From assembly GCA_030849075.1 (NCBI GenBank), contig JASAOO010003140.1, positions 1 through 24,738 of the forward strand: 24,738 nt of DNA, read 5' to 3'. The position numbers and the translations under genes were made by a program. Below the pieces are notes generated by a model, which searched no databases, was not told the origin of the DNA, and worked only from the letters and a program-made list of their open reading frames with translations. This DNA is from Zelonia costaricensis. Taxonomy: Eukaryota; Euglenozoa; Kinetoplastea; Trypanosomatida; Trypanosomatidae. Shown in pieces: positions 10,501-17,822 of the stretch (within the stretch, counting starts at the first letter, position 1; each line of letters begins with the position of its first letter).

Positions 10501-13500
10501 GCGATGTTGTTGGCCGCCGCGGCGCGGTACACGTCCGAGCTGTCGCCGCCCACGGCGTCCAGCAGCACAAAAGGGGCCTGCACGACGTCGAACAGGAGGC
10601 GGTGAAAGCGCATCTCGTGAAAGAGCGCCTGCCGCGACGAGATCGGCAAGCCCTCGCGCCGCAGCACGTTGGACTCGTCCGACTCGGTGCAGAAGGTCAG
10701 GAGGGCAATTAGGGCCCGCTGGCAGAGGCGGATCGTGTGACGCATGGCCGCGTACGGCGGGGCGGTCTCGGTGCCGCTGCGAACTCCGGGCACCGCGTGC
10801 TCCCCCGAGGGCACGGCACCCCCGCCCCCGCCCCCAGCCGCAGCCGCAGCACTGCCAGTGGTAGGCACGTGGCTCGCGTACTTCACGAAGCTACCGCCGA
10901 GTCCGCCGCCGTGGTTGCCGTGAGACGCGCTGCTGCTATTGTAGAGGCTGTGATAGGTCGCCTCCAGCGGCGCCGTCCAGTCGCGGCCCCTGGGCGAGGC
11001 TGCTGAGGACGGAGAGGCCAGCATGCTCGTCTGGCCGCCCAGCGCCCGCTCGCGTCGCTGCAGCAGCTCGACGTCCGGGTCCGCCACCTTGTACAGCGGC
11101 TTGAGCTGCGCCGGCAGATCGTCAAGGTACGCCTGCTCCGCCGCCAAATGCGACGCCGCGCCTGCGTCGCCCCTCGCCGCGGCCGCCTTCACCGCGCTGC
11201 GGGCGTGCTGCTGCGCGCGCACAAGCGCCTGCATCTCCGCGCGGAACCGCGCCAGCCACGCGCACTGGCCCGCCACAAACCGCGCGTCCAGCTGGAGCTG
11301 GTGCGGGACGTACGAGGCGATGACGGGGTCCGCCGTGGACGGCTGCCAGTCCAGCGACAGCGCCACGTCGCTGCCGTCCACCTCGCTCGCCGTGGCCACG
11401 TACATCTCTGTCAGCACATTGCGCAGCGCGAGGCAGCTCTGCTCGATGAGGTAGACCGAGTCCGTGGCGTACATGGGCTCAACAGAGAAGAGCGACGCCG
11501 CCAGCTCCTGCCGCGTGCGCGGGGCGGGGATGAGACAGAGGCGCGTCTCGCGCGCGGCGTGGGTGGTGGCAGCGGCCGCCACTGCCAGGGAGATGCCGAT
11601 CTGCTCCGGCTCCGCCGCCGTCGCGCCTGCACGGGGAGCACTCGTGGTGGTGGCGGCTGCGGTGACGACTTGCGCGGTCCTGCGATGCGCGGTGAAGGAT
11701 GACGAGGTGGTACTCGACGCGCACGTCACAGGGGAGGAGGCGCTGCTGCTGACTGTCGGACTGGTGGGTGGGTGGGGAGCTGGAGGAGCCGCCACAGCGG
11801 CAGCCGTTGCCACCGGCGCTGATGCCGCACAGTCGATCTCGCTGCCGTCCTTCGAGGAGGCGCGGTCGCCGTCGCTGAAGTCCGCCAGCATCGCGTCCAC
11901 CGCCGACCCGCAGACCGCCACGTACATGCCCGACACGACGTGGCGAAGGCGGTAGCGCCAGGCACCGCCCAGCCGCACCGGCCCGCCAAGCGACGGCTCC
12001 TCGTGCTCGAAGGCCCACAGCGTCGTGCAGTACGAGTGCGCCTCGGCCGTCGACTGGTCCGCCCCCGCGGCCATCACCGCGGCGCCGCCACCCAGTCGAT
12101 TGCCGCCACGGTGCCCGGCGCCAGCTGTGTCGCCACCCGTCGCCGCAAACACCGGAAAGGGGAAGCGCCGCCCGTCGCCAGTGTCGATGAGGCCGTCGGT
12201 GCGCAGGGCGCGCTCTCGATGTTGCTGCTCGCGCAGCTGCATCGCCGTCGTGTAGGACACGTTCTCCATCGGGGAGCCGGCGGCGGGCGGCGACGCCTCG
12301 AGGGAGCCCTGGGAACCCGCTGCAGCTACGGTGAAGCCGGAGGCGGCTGCAGCCCCCGTCCCGGCCGCACCACTACCGCCACTGCCACCGCCAGCAGCAG
12401 CAGTAGCGGCGGTCCTTCGAATTGCACCCGACGCCCCCGTGGCGGCCTTCACCCCCGCCAGGGAGGCCCTGGGCTGCCGCGACGAGACCGCCAGCGAGCC
12501 GAGCCCGTCATCGCTGTCCACGTCCAGCGCATCCGCCGCCGCCGCAGGCCGCCGCGTGGAGGGCGTCCGTGATGCGGGCCCACCCGGACCCCCCTCCGCA
12601 CCGGCCCCCGCAACGCCCCCGTTCCCGTGCGGTGGGGCACCCGCTGAGACCGCCGCCACCGCCGACGATGCCGTGCCGTCGCCGCTAGTCTGCGTGGCGC
12701 TGGTCATGAGGAACGACTCACGTTCGCGGTGAAAGAGGGCCACCGGTACGCCGCACGCGACGTACGGGCGGGTGAGGCGCAGCTGGGCGCGCTGTCGGTT
12801 GGCCCGGTCGGTGCCAACGTCGTAGCGGTGCAGCGTGAAGGTCACCCCGCCCTCCTCACACGCGTTCACCTCATCGAGGTACTCCCGCGTGAGGGCCTCG
12901 ACGGCGACATCGGTGCAGCACCGCGGCGGCACCGCCATCGCCGCCGCGGCGCTCGCCGGAAGTGCGAAGCTGCCGCCGAGGCTCAGCGAGGAGGGGGCCG
13001 GCACCATGCCAGTGGCCCCGGCCCCTTCCGCCGCGGATGCAGCGGCGGCCGCGGCAGTCGTGGCGGCGGCGGAGACGCTGCCCGGCGTCGGTCCTGCGGC
13101 GTTGCCTGCCGGGCCGGACTGCCCCTTCTGCGTGAAGGGCAGGCTGCTGCCCAGGCGGAACGTGCGGTGCAGCAGCTCCGCGTCGCCGATGTTGTTCGCC
13201 ACGGCCTCCATGATGGGCGGGGCCGAGACGTGCAGGAACATGGGGTGCCCGGCCAGCCGGATCAGCACGCTGTCGGCGCGGCACAGCTTGTCTCCATCGG
13301 CGTGGATCTTGTACCGCGACACGAGCGACAGCTCGCACGACGGCGACTGCGCCGCGGACGGCTTCACCAGCACCACGCTGAGGCAGTCTGGGTCGTTCTC
13401 GGACGGCAGCGCCGTGGCCACGCTGAGGAAGAGCCCGCTCGCCTCATGCACGAGGGAGAAGCTCTTGCCGTACGTGATCTCCTCCACGTCAATGATGTCC

Positions 13501-13856
13501 GCCGTACTGCGTGGGTCGTAGGCAAAGTACGCGTCGCCCGCCGCCGCCCCCTCGCCTCCGGCGCCGGTAGTGCTCGAGCCCGCCGCAGCGCCGCCCCTGG
13601 CGTGGGCGCGCGCCGCCCCGCTCGCGCTCCTCACCGACATCGCCGCCGCCTGCGAGCTCAGCGTGGGCACGACGCGGAACACACACGCGTCGGCGAAGCC
13701 AAAGAACGGCAGCACCTCATCGGCGGTCTCCCCGACCACGGCGGGGGCGCGGAGGAAGAGCCGCTCCCCCTCCAGCCCGGACGATGCCAGGAAGCCGTCC
13801 TTGCACTGGAAGTAGATCAGCCCATAGAGCTTCACGGTGCGCCGCCCCCGGTCCAT
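1521..13856 (-). CDS. inositol 1,4,5-trisphosphate receptor-type calcium release channel
   Basis: Predicted IP3-gated Ca2+ release channel of 4111 residues. The N-terminus enters a beta-trefoil like the IP3R suppressor domain within ten residues of the ATG, which supports this start. MIR-like segments follow (about 110-235, 630-650, 800-825), then helical RIH-type regions (about 1035-1320 and 2245-2400) and a RIH-associated domain (about 3115-3220) with the family signature CQGPCRLNQ. Six membrane segments lie at about 3500-3522, 3550-3574, 3617-3640, 3640-3660, 3667-3690 and 3750-3773. The pore filter GGGVGD is residues 3729-3734. After S6 come the IIDTF motif and a C2H2 finger (Cys3794, Cys3797, His3815, His3820) followed by the NMW motif, as in IP3 receptors. 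The C-terminus is a heptad coiled coil (about 4068-4111). Animal receptors have about 2700 residues; the excess is Ala/Gly/Ser- and acidic-rich inserts. In T. brucei the homologue lies on acidocalcisomes; location here is inferred. A ryanodine receptor is less likely because SPRY repeats are not seen. Confidence 0.95.
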   Translation of the reverse strand: MDRGRRTVKLYGLIYFQCKDGFLASSGLEGERLFLRAPAVVGETADEVLPFFGFADACVFRVVPTLSSQAAAMSVRSASGAARAHARGGAAAGSSTTGAGGEGAAAGDAYFAYDPRSTADIIDVEEITYGKSFSLVHEASGLFLSVATALPSENDPDCLSVVLVKPSAAQSPSCELSLVSRYKIHADGDKLCRADSVLIRLAGHPMFLHVSAPPIMEAVANNIGDAELLHRTFRLGSSLPFTQKGQSGPAGNAAGPTPGSVSAAATTAAAAAASAAEGAGATGMVPAPSSLSLGGSFALPASAAAAMAVPPRCCTDVAVEALTREYLDEVNACEEGGVTFTLHRYDVGTDRANRQRAQLRLTRPYVACGVPVALFHRERESFLMTSATQTSGDGTASSAVAAVSAGAPPHGNGGVAGAGAEGGPGGPASRTPSTRRPAAAADALDVDSDDGLGSLAVSSRQPRASLAGVKAATGASGAIRRTAATAAAGGGSGGSGAAGTGAAAASGFTVAAAGSQGSLEASPPAAGSPMENVSYTTAMQLREQQHRERALRTDGLIDTGDGRRFPFPVFAATGGDTAGAGHRGGNRLGGGAAVMAAGADQSTAEAHSYCTTLWAFEHEEPSLGGPVRLGGAWRYRLRHVVSGMYVAVCGSAVDAMLADFSDGDRASSKDGSEIDCAASAPVATAAAVAAPPAPHPPTSPTVSSSASSPVTCASSTTSSSFTAHRRTAQVVTAAATTTSAPRAGATAAEPEQIGISLAVAAAATTHAARETRLCLIPAPRTRQELAASLFSVEPMYATDSVYLIEQSCLALRNVLTEMYVATASEVDGSDVALSLDWQPSTADPVIASYVPHQLQLDARFVAGQCAWLARFRAEMQALVRAQQHARSAVKAAAARGDAGAASHLAAEQAYLDDLPAQLKPLYKVADPDVELLQRRERALGGQTSMLASPSSAASPRGRDWTAPLEATYHSLYNSSSASHGNHGGGLGGSFVKYASHVPTTGSAAAAAGGGGGGAVPSGEHAVPGVRSGTETAPPYAAMRHTIRLCQRALIALLTFCTESDESNVLRREGLPISSRQALFHEMRFHRLLFDVVQAPFVLLDAVGGDSSDVYRAAAANNIAALMHSDTGTFDEVFDQLRLAQQQQADMSCVWSGMWHSSGSSSAGGGGGGCDAYKEFLPDPHGGSRSAAHRSGGGAGGGGGAPFGGIMDEKEIMLPMHRELHLLLRLALRLLRQLIKDGAATYARGWSAYIPALLRLDGLRLHVVDTMQELFTDNPHIPVRAVRQVSEHFIHVAREIRRGVYMDFLGAACTIKYRGVPERQAFVCQKLLVENPQSLCRFVVVVPPGKSAATDGVVYILPNEKADVGTDSESEGGGGGGQSGAASHKSSVRGGTPITDAAGDRSRPSSSPPPPCGTLSAPPPGYVPFTEFFRSWKDKKQVAFVQNQIALFARLCYDGCPDECRRVVQQLFPAAAMQSVLESFVWTGEQVVGRRCAHDELRSHLIRLATQCFVLPRISVPAVQLRVSTVLFGSSQLRQRDSPVYSGLPDDSMTGALKTVVKALLRANPFFVQDDIGRSVLMRSAVSMWLKLTRYRQYSHAEALEVLPLLMQLLDGTRDVVDGRVLQQQQQRSSGARSQPSSVSSVSSGEDDSGGLGGATWISSGGGAVDGAGGGSSGWGTESRSDSGSGRRGTARLVHKEESVHLMRVREMVCQALFLVLQHEVFRAADSVIVALHDAYTAKSHGDTGADGHGEGRGVLRGVLSAAAAVSVPFTAPLDTVRSGIAAAAQRVGAGGTETTPLLPPQGPLSPGPRARTLPVTAGGAERDKRTALAARRRADGYAELHSDDDEDDDGVHEASVSQVGSVDLPSPHQAASASSAVFSASWTSRHLGDDVESAFAALSSSDSSSDSEAEVAEKASTVRGGKGRRVPSPPQRSASCGLGRSRRQRGAVAGVSAAEVQACLDYHTSCIAAYFTPARLVPCLFDLTRYDCSPLTVQAMNLLVQLCVVKRSIAQLVLKVNTLPSVEVLRGFDKMYEVAVQLREAQECTTAAMAAPAERSARWETAVTAALHALRGPSPAAAESPDGRDSAAPADAADAAAPAEYAGRTRRTAHLRQMYDSMRGSSVEELFAASFADEEDDGEGEASDTGNAPGPGPGPEAHGRSDAPPAAAAVASASFAAAGASANASMAEGRGVGEEDVAALSASQRRRRRQQRVSALWSKTSGAVRMLVYNTTIRNRRRAMGLSETSTIPLNTIIRAEMMAHWKVHESVLAMLPSLDPSSETFRSALQFFYLFTFSESNALLLQPYVVLFLDKLYPNTASSTVCLHVVVRILRCKTNVEDFLTQPLLEALVGHVKDELYTKLPDPELVNMLSQYIFSKSSVSPVVRRRMMILFREHGTLSNLSRVRINPTLSEVLFMSALVNLICGICGSHTSVLTLARSMLPAEQICGVILQKRIVQSLPSALMEVSYSAQRATESLELSATPHSVAALKLLNPYIRLLVALYFIPKNDSDDDSRRRCLLWMGNAQFWGIAKLFTQALNTVSDAMERDGAGGGGSGASARVVNRGVAAVRVYRTLLGSTIPVAVAAFFMNCFSNEAYVRFQKEVIGRAFTDLSASCARFGALLMQHIGALGLTVEEVVNHRRALGTLKYRLQRLDDPHPAANLAKIVDLCEATKQRMRVWLAAQQRDLELAVLQADAGSGVEAPAFPTAAHAAAAAHALARRLRAGGRLHDNEDDMGAFRLLFAEEAVSTAQLRSQEALEAAGLAVAPSGGSGGGGGAAEADGTDMNGLNSVGLLLPGVLSSDRGVAAVRASLRSTLRGDTIVPSLRRGPSETAMIATRHLLRCAGDEAMQEAISCVLEAMREHLFRPRTFVGVLNLLANALDAALHYPQLVSALAATTSTSSGGGANAAAATASVDAGLPLSYSSPTFDGDSASWYNPDAAVPLESLGYAMQTAFNDAGMLNVVISLCGLEEDVISLNAIRLGVLMLEGGNRHAQSRLLSFFVTREESFFYNVRDVLRKNLTWVEKTNAEHQFYLMKRGMHAGQSKSAVAASNIQLVTALNPPQHASAFASAVDANLEVFSASRSYVAALHGSGGSSQRWRTTVASGAAQVSGWARVRGSRRLKLITFLFRLLQLFCEGHYAGLQNYIRAQHDNLHSANIIHEAMVFMEEVSTFVTPSNFRVILQGFEFLTEVCQGPCRLNQQSLIDYGACRVVRHVVEYLQDQSVDRFTVATATATATQRTHTSSRASTTGTTNNAEAVMELGGGGDVMNALHVGDADRLRVSVSNTLLALLEGCREADAYRRVLRQIPLTTVALEVQYALHPSTLHYIVHDEDQFEENDRVAAMFNWMIYLWSVQPYAAMEGVDAGVAALLLSSESVSRYLGSIEIRRADGLERVYFRIPTICTSLTQERKNEVLWTVDRTSRATKLADFLHKSDELIFAVEWNHAFHRKLRAWTRYTVPYVDETARGRFGLVHRSVRAFKVFHNSFVAAALLPYELSRYDTVSMVLAVLTNTILIAMEGGGGGSASAGSRRARAEGMEQTYGNATVSVLCVLQTVVCVFLCIVYIAVLFPVRLYSVYKNKQRVGATKLRMNVELAEAYAGLTARERLHTFMTWFDMQFRLLLFVFAVLSCTVSHYFAAFNLMLVVYSIPTLRTFIAAITMNGRQLLLTSFMGVIMLYLFSIVGFLLFPNQYNADGDSDADAAAMTNCETLLHCFVYILDQGLRAGGGVGDVMQPWAWDTPRMMLRLAYDMLFYALVTVVFLNILFGIIIDTFGQMRDEKREKDADMHGLCFICGLDADTLEKGSSKGFANHVKAEHNMWMYLNFMHHLRRKDPSDYTGQESYVNAYIRRGSLAFFPEEDCISLMEQQEENAAAAQAAAALGEEEEESWNAEASPDATASATAANARAAMKELTLARETVNAYVKEWQGDLLRLKAVLQQLELTSRSVGAGAMMTDAGACDGRTDRTRHTSNSADKGGGTAATASRSSGVGVHKERGRNGAQARHRSARAETRSPHSIHYTAPPSSSAEEYGLPPSAAGAAGHAMSADGGGGSAVHTSGAGGGGAYRALQTQLDAERQLRQRAEAEHQRLQELLRDKEAALRRASQSS

Positions 13857-13903
13857 TGCAAACCCCGCGTCTCGCGGTGCGTGGGGGTGGGTGTGCGTGT
13901 TTT

Positions 13904-13932
13904 CTTTTTGAGGGTAGGAGAGAGGAAAGAAG
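13904..13932 (-). promoter_or_regulatory. candidate spliced-leader acceptor for the calcium channel gene
   Basis: On the minus strand a pyrimidine-rich tract (13932-13910) is followed by AAAAAG, with the first AG at 13905-13904. This would leave a 5' UTR of about 47 bases before the ATG. A second pyrimidine tract at 14042-14024 could serve an alternative site. Confidence 0.45.
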
Positions 13933-13965
13933 GTAACTTATTGAGTTGACTTTGCCCTGCTCGCG

Positions 13966-13998
13966 TGTGACTGTGTGTGTGTCTGTGTGTGTGTTTGT
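13966..13998. repeat. TG microsatellite
   Basis: An imperfect TG run with C and TT interruptions, just upstream of the candidate acceptor of the calcium channel gene. Confidence 0.8.
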
Positions 13999-14109
13999 CT
14001 TTGCGTGACACGGGGAAGCGAGCAAGACGAGAAAGAAGAAGGTGAACACGTGCTACCACGCAGCGAAAAGAGGAGGAGGAACGAGCGAACAGAACCAGAG
14101 CCAGGCCAC

Positions 14110-14145
14110 GACTCGATTGATCGAGTCACAAAAGATCGACTCGAT
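14110..14145. repeat. three-copy octamer: inverted plus direct repeat
   Basis: The octamer GACTCGAT occurs at 14110-14117, its exact reverse complement ATCGAGTC at 14120-14127, and GACTCGAT again at 14138-14145. In RNA the middle copy could pair with either flank; the pairing with the third copy leaves a 10-base loop. It lies in the spacer about 250 bases upstream of the calcium channel ATG. Confidence 0.85.
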
Positions 14146-14592
14146 GCACGTAGAAAACAGGAACCTTCGGGGAGAGAAAAAAAAACAGAAAGGGGGGTTT
14201 GTGGAGCAGCTGGAGGCAAAGAGAAGAGAGCAGAGAAACAGTGCCGCGATGCAACCCTCATGCGAGTCACGCACTGGTCGACTGCACTCGCTGTCCGCTG
14301 TCGTGTGTTGTTGTTGGTCGTTGTTGTGCGATCGTGCGGAGGCGGGAAGTGGAAACACAAATAGGGCGCTGTGCGAGATGTGGTGGCATGCACACAGACA
14401 CCGGACACCAAACGCACACGCACGCCGTCCTAGACGCAGCGCCTTGACAGGGGGTCCTACCTACTTTGTTTTCTCTGCTTGGACACCGAACGACTTTCAG
14501 TAATTTACCCCACTGGACAGGCACAGACACCACGCTGGGGAAGAAAAGAGAAGCACCGACACCGTCGCAAGTGGAGAGCTGTGGAAGTGCGT

Positions 14593-14615
14593 ATATGTGT
14601 GTGTGTGTGTGTGTG
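14593..14615. repeat. TG microsatellite
   Basis: A short, nearly perfect TG run in the spacer between the GTPase and calcium channel genes. Confidence 0.85.
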
Positions 14616-14659
14616 AAGCATGCCAGTCGATGCGCGGGTTGGCGTGCGGAGCGGCGTAT

Positions 14660-14689
14660 GGGGGGGGGGGGAGTGGGAGGGGGGAGGGG
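14660..14689 (+). other. G-rich tract with G-quadruplex potential
   Basis: Four or more runs of at least three G separated by one to three bases occur on the plus strand (a G run of about 13, then GGG, GGGGGG, GGGG). The plus strand is the template for the genes here, so the transcript carries the C-rich complement, which may also act as a pyrimidine tract for processing. Confidence 0.5.
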
Positions 14690-15198
14690 CACATCAGCGA
14701 GCAGGAGAGGAAGGCATGAGGGAGAAGTGCGGGAAAGCGGCGGATGCAGGGTAGCGATCCAAGCCGCTGTCTCTGTGTGCGACGGAACGCCACAGTGTGT
14801 GGGAGAGGCAGTACACGAAGCACGCTGCCAAGCGCATGGGGAGGTGCCTCCCCCCACCGCCAACACCACAGCGCCTCGCCTACTCACGGCGAGAGCGCAC
14901 TTTAGCACTTCTTTTTCTTCTTCGTTGTTGTTATGCTCGCTGCACGACTGCGTGCAGACGCTGGCAGCAGGGCGGCACCGTGCGAGCCGCGCATCTTTAA
15001 CAGTTCCCACATCCTCGCATTGTGTGCAGCGCAGAGGCTGCCGCGACAGCAGCCCAGAAAAAAGGAAAACTGTGAACAACTAAACACACGGTCATGACGC
15101 CACGACGGAGCTGCTTGATCAGCTCAGCACTTTACAGGCACCTCACACACACACACAAACAGCTGCGCATTGCAGGCGGCGCAAGCAGAGCCTCGCGC

Positions 15199-16794
15199 TC
15201 ACACGATGCTGCTGAAGTCCGCTGTGGCGCCGTGCAGGGGGTCGTCCGCCGCGGCGAGGCTGCCCAGCAGCTCCTGCACCTTGTCGATTCCCGCGATGCG
15301 CAGCGAGCTCGTGAGTAGCATCTCCTTGCACTGCGTGTAGCGTACGAGCTGGCTGCGGGTGAAGTCGGTCAGCCGCGCGAGGTGGCGAATGGGCGCCGCG
15401 TCGGTCTTTGTGAGCACCACGCAAAATGGAATCTGGTACGTTTCCAGCAGGTCGCAGTAGGCATAGTCGAGGTGCTGCAGCCCCTGCGCCGAGGCACAGA
15501 GGAAGACGCGCTTCAAGTTGCGAGGCTGGTAGACCATGGGCGCACCGCCACTGCGGTCGTGAGGGTGGGTCGGTGCGCCAGCCTTGGCGCCCCCGTCCGC
15601 ACCGCGCATCCCCTCCCAGTCATCCGCGTCCTCGCTCCGCTTCGCCGCCGCGCTGCTGCCACTGCGGTGAGAGGGGTTCGATTCTGCATCAGCGGGGGCA
15701 CCGCCCGGCCCGCCCTCCGCGTGGCTGCGGTGGCCACGGTTCTGCTCGCTGTGCTGCAGGCGGCGGAGGGCAGCGGGGGCGGCACCGGTCCGCAAGTACG
15801 CCCGCATCGCGCGCACGGCGTTCTCGGCGTCGATGGGCGGAGTCATCATCGGGTCGTAGTGCCCGTAGCCGGGGCAGTCGACCAGCACAAGGCGGTGGGC
15901 CACGTCGTAGAAGCGGACCCCGCTGGTGGTGCCGCGCAGGTGACCGTACGGCGTGATCATCGCGTTCACGACGGCGTTCACCAGCGACGACTTCCCGCTC
16001 GAGGTGCGGCCAATAAAAGCCACCTCGGGCAGCAGGTCGTGCCGTGGGTGCAGCTGCGCGGTTGGCTTGGCCCGGTGCCGCGACGGCGACTTGCCTCGAC
16101 GATCATGCGTACCAGCCAACGAGGACGGCGAAGCGGCTGCCGCAGACGTCGCGCCACGCCGCAGGAGCAGGGGGAAGTGCTGCGGGTGTGTGGCGGAGCG
16201 GACCAGCTTGATGTCCCCACCAAACGCGAACGTCTGCTGTGCCTTCTGTGAGGTATTGAAGACCGGCGCGGTGCCGTCGCCCTTCGTGATCCAGTGCTCC
16301 CACGACACGCCCCGCTTGAGCTTTCGCTCGATGCGGCGACCGTGGAGGCCGAGGTAGATCTCCTGCAGAATCGCCCGGTCGAGTGGGCGTTGACGCAGCT
16401 GCTCGCGGAACGAGGTCGTGCTCGGCTGAAGCGTCTCGCGCACGGCCCCCTCCACCCCGAACTCCTCCACGAGTTTCTGCTGCTTGCGCAGGTGCGACTT
16501 GGAGGAGCGCCAGACCTGCTCCGCCGCGGCGGCGTTGCCGTCCCGGAAGGCGTCCACCTGCTGTGCCCGCCGCAGCTCCGCGGCACTCTCGCTGGGCAGG
16601 AGGGGCGCCACCCCGGCGTGAACGTGGCGGTGCGCCGCGTACTCGTGGGCGCCCGCGGCGGGCGAAGATCCTGCAGCGCCAACGTCGTCTCCCCCTGCGC
16701 CGCCACTGCCGAAGCTGGAGAGCGGGGGGATGATAATCTTGTGCCGCGAGCCCTGCAGAAGCAGACGGCGCGACGGCCGAAACAAGCCGCTCAT
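15199..16794 (-). CDS. EngB/YihA-type GTPase, probably mitochondrial
   Basis: A P-loop GTPase of 531 residues. G1 is GRTSSGKS (about 262-269). A T-T-S stretch provides G2. G3 is DCPGYG (about 305-310), close to the DLPGYG that marks the EngB/YihA family. G4 is TKTD (about 461-464), and TSS near 491 fits the SS-type G5. Bacterial EngB has about 200 residues and acts in large ribosomal subunit assembly. This protein adds roughly 250 N-terminal residues and an Ala/Gly/Ser/His-rich insert of about 80 residues (about 335-418) between G3 and G4. The N-terminus (MSGLFRPSRRLLLQGSRHK) is basic, hydrophobic and without acidic residues, as in a mitochondrial presequence, so a role in mitoribosome assembly is a reasonable inference. 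The ATG at 16794-16792 is the first in frame and is preceded by a pyrimidine tract. The GTPase class is secure; the exact substrate is not. Confidence 0.88.
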   Translation of the reverse strand: MSGLFRPSRRLLLQGSRHKIIIPPLSSFGSGGAGGDDVGAAGSSPAAGAHEYAAHRHVHAGVAPLLPSESAAELRRAQQVDAFRDGNAAAAEQVWRSSKSHLRKQQKLVEEFGVEGAVRETLQPSTTSFREQLRQRPLDRAILQEIYLGLHGRRIERKLKRGVSWEHWITKGDGTAPVFNTSQKAQQTFAFGGDIKLVRSATHPQHFPLLLRRGATSAAAASPSSLAGTHDRRGKSPSRHRAKPTAQLHPRHDLLPEVAFIGRTSSGKSSLVNAVVNAMITPYGHLRGTTSGVRFYDVAHRLVLVDCPGYGHYDPMMTPPIDAENAVRAMRAYLRTGAAPAALRRLQHSEQNRGHRSHAEGGPGGAPADAESNPSHRSGSSAAAKRSEDADDWEGMRGADGGAKAGAPTHPHDRSGGAPMVYQPRNLKRVFLCASAQGLQHLDYAYCDLLETYQIPFCVVLTKTDAAPIRHLARLTDFTRSQLVRYTQCKEMLLTSSLRIAGIDKVQELLGSLAAADDPLHGATADFSSIV

Positions 16795-16935
16795 CCTACG
16801 AGATGCGCTTGTGGGTGTGTGTGGGTGTGTGTCTGTGTGTTGTGGAAGGATCGAGCGGAGTCTGCAGCGCCGAGCACGTGCCTACTCGAGCGCAAGAATA
16901 CCAAGAAGCTCCCGCCGCACAGTCGAGTTGCTGCA

Positions 16936-16961
16936 CTGTTCCGCGCGTGAGAGAGAAAAAA
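16936..16961 (-). promoter_or_regulatory. candidate spliced-leader acceptor for the GTPase gene
   Basis: On the minus strand a T-rich pyrimidine tract (about 16961-16947) is followed by a short GC-rich stretch and the first AG at 16937-16936. The implied 5' UTR is about 140 bases. Another pyrimidine tract at about 17015-16996 is an alternative. Confidence 0.4.
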
Positions 16962-17304
16962 AGTGGGAGAACACGGCATGGCGGTGCAGCGGTGGTGAGG
17001 AGAGAGAGGGGTGAGGAGGGGCAGGCGAAGCGAGAGCAACGCGGGAAAGGATGGGGAGGGCAACGCGCGGGCCGTCTGGTTCCATGTAAAACCTCAAGCA
17101 TACGCTCAGTGTTCACCCCTGCGCCCCCGTACCCCACTGTGCAGCTTTGGCTCAGCTCGTTGAGCTGGGTGTCGTGCAGCTTGAGGTACCTCTTCTGCAA
17201 AGCAGACACCAGTAGGCCAAGCACGTACCTTTTTTTCTCAAGGAGGCGAGCGGCAGATGCAGCTGCTTGACGATCGCGTCGACTCCTCATCTCTCGCAGC
17301 GTTT

Positions 17305-17319
17305 GTTCTCGGAGAGAAC
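17305..17319. other. short inverted repeat
   Basis: GTTCTC and its complement GAGAAC are separated by GGA, giving a six-base-pair hairpin with a three-base loop, in the spacer upstream of the GTPase gene. It may be chance. Confidence 0.4.
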
Positions 17320-17698
17320 GAGTCAGCACGACCTCATAGAGGCCACAGTGAACCCTGAACTTCGCAACCAACTCTCCCCCCCCCTCCTCGTTTGGCTATC
17401 GTTTTCTTTTTTTTCTTCGATTTGCGGTGCTTTCTCTGAGGTGGTGTATCACCGTTGCTCATCGCAAAGGTGGTTGGCGCGTGTCCTGGCAAGAGGCCAC
17501 CGGTCACCGTTAAAGCGAGGGTGGCGGGACTGCACAGCGTCCTGTTTCGTGGCGCGCACACACGCGGACACACACACGGACGCACAAAACCGCGTCAGGG
17601 TGGGGAAAAACGAAGATGATGAGAGAAGGGGGACAGTTCTGTTTAAGAAGTTTGACAAGAAGAAGAGAATGCGCGAGACGCGGCGTAGCAGGTTTATC

Positions 17699-17708
17699 TG
17701 TGTTTGTG

Positions 17709-17785
<77 letters not shown>

Positions 17786-17822
17786 CTGTGGGTCTGTGTG
17801 TGTGTGTTTGTGTGTGTGTGTG
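17699..17822. repeat. long TG microsatellite
   Basis: About 124 bases are almost wholly TG, with regular TTTG and occasional CTG/GGG interruptions. It is the longest simple repeat in the window. On the transcribed strand it is a CA repeat in the 3' flank of the 751-residue protein gene. Confidence 0.95.

Larger units (their letters stand above)
13857..15198 (-). other. spacer between the GTPase and calcium channel genes
   Basis: No coding region is supported in these 1.3 kb. It should contain the 3' UTR of the GTPase mRNA and the 5' UTR of the channel mRNA. Contents seen: purine-rich stretches on the plus strand (pyrimidine tracts in the transcript), TG repeats, a three-copy octamer, a G-quadruplex-capable tract and a short CA run near 15146-15160. 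Open frames across it show no protein-like composition. Confidence 0.7.

Noticed and set aside
13938..15083. Several open frames of 100-270 codons on both strands in the spacer
   Set aside because: Overlapping, rich in Thr/His/Ser/Pro from simple sequence, with no domain and no codon bias matching the real genes.
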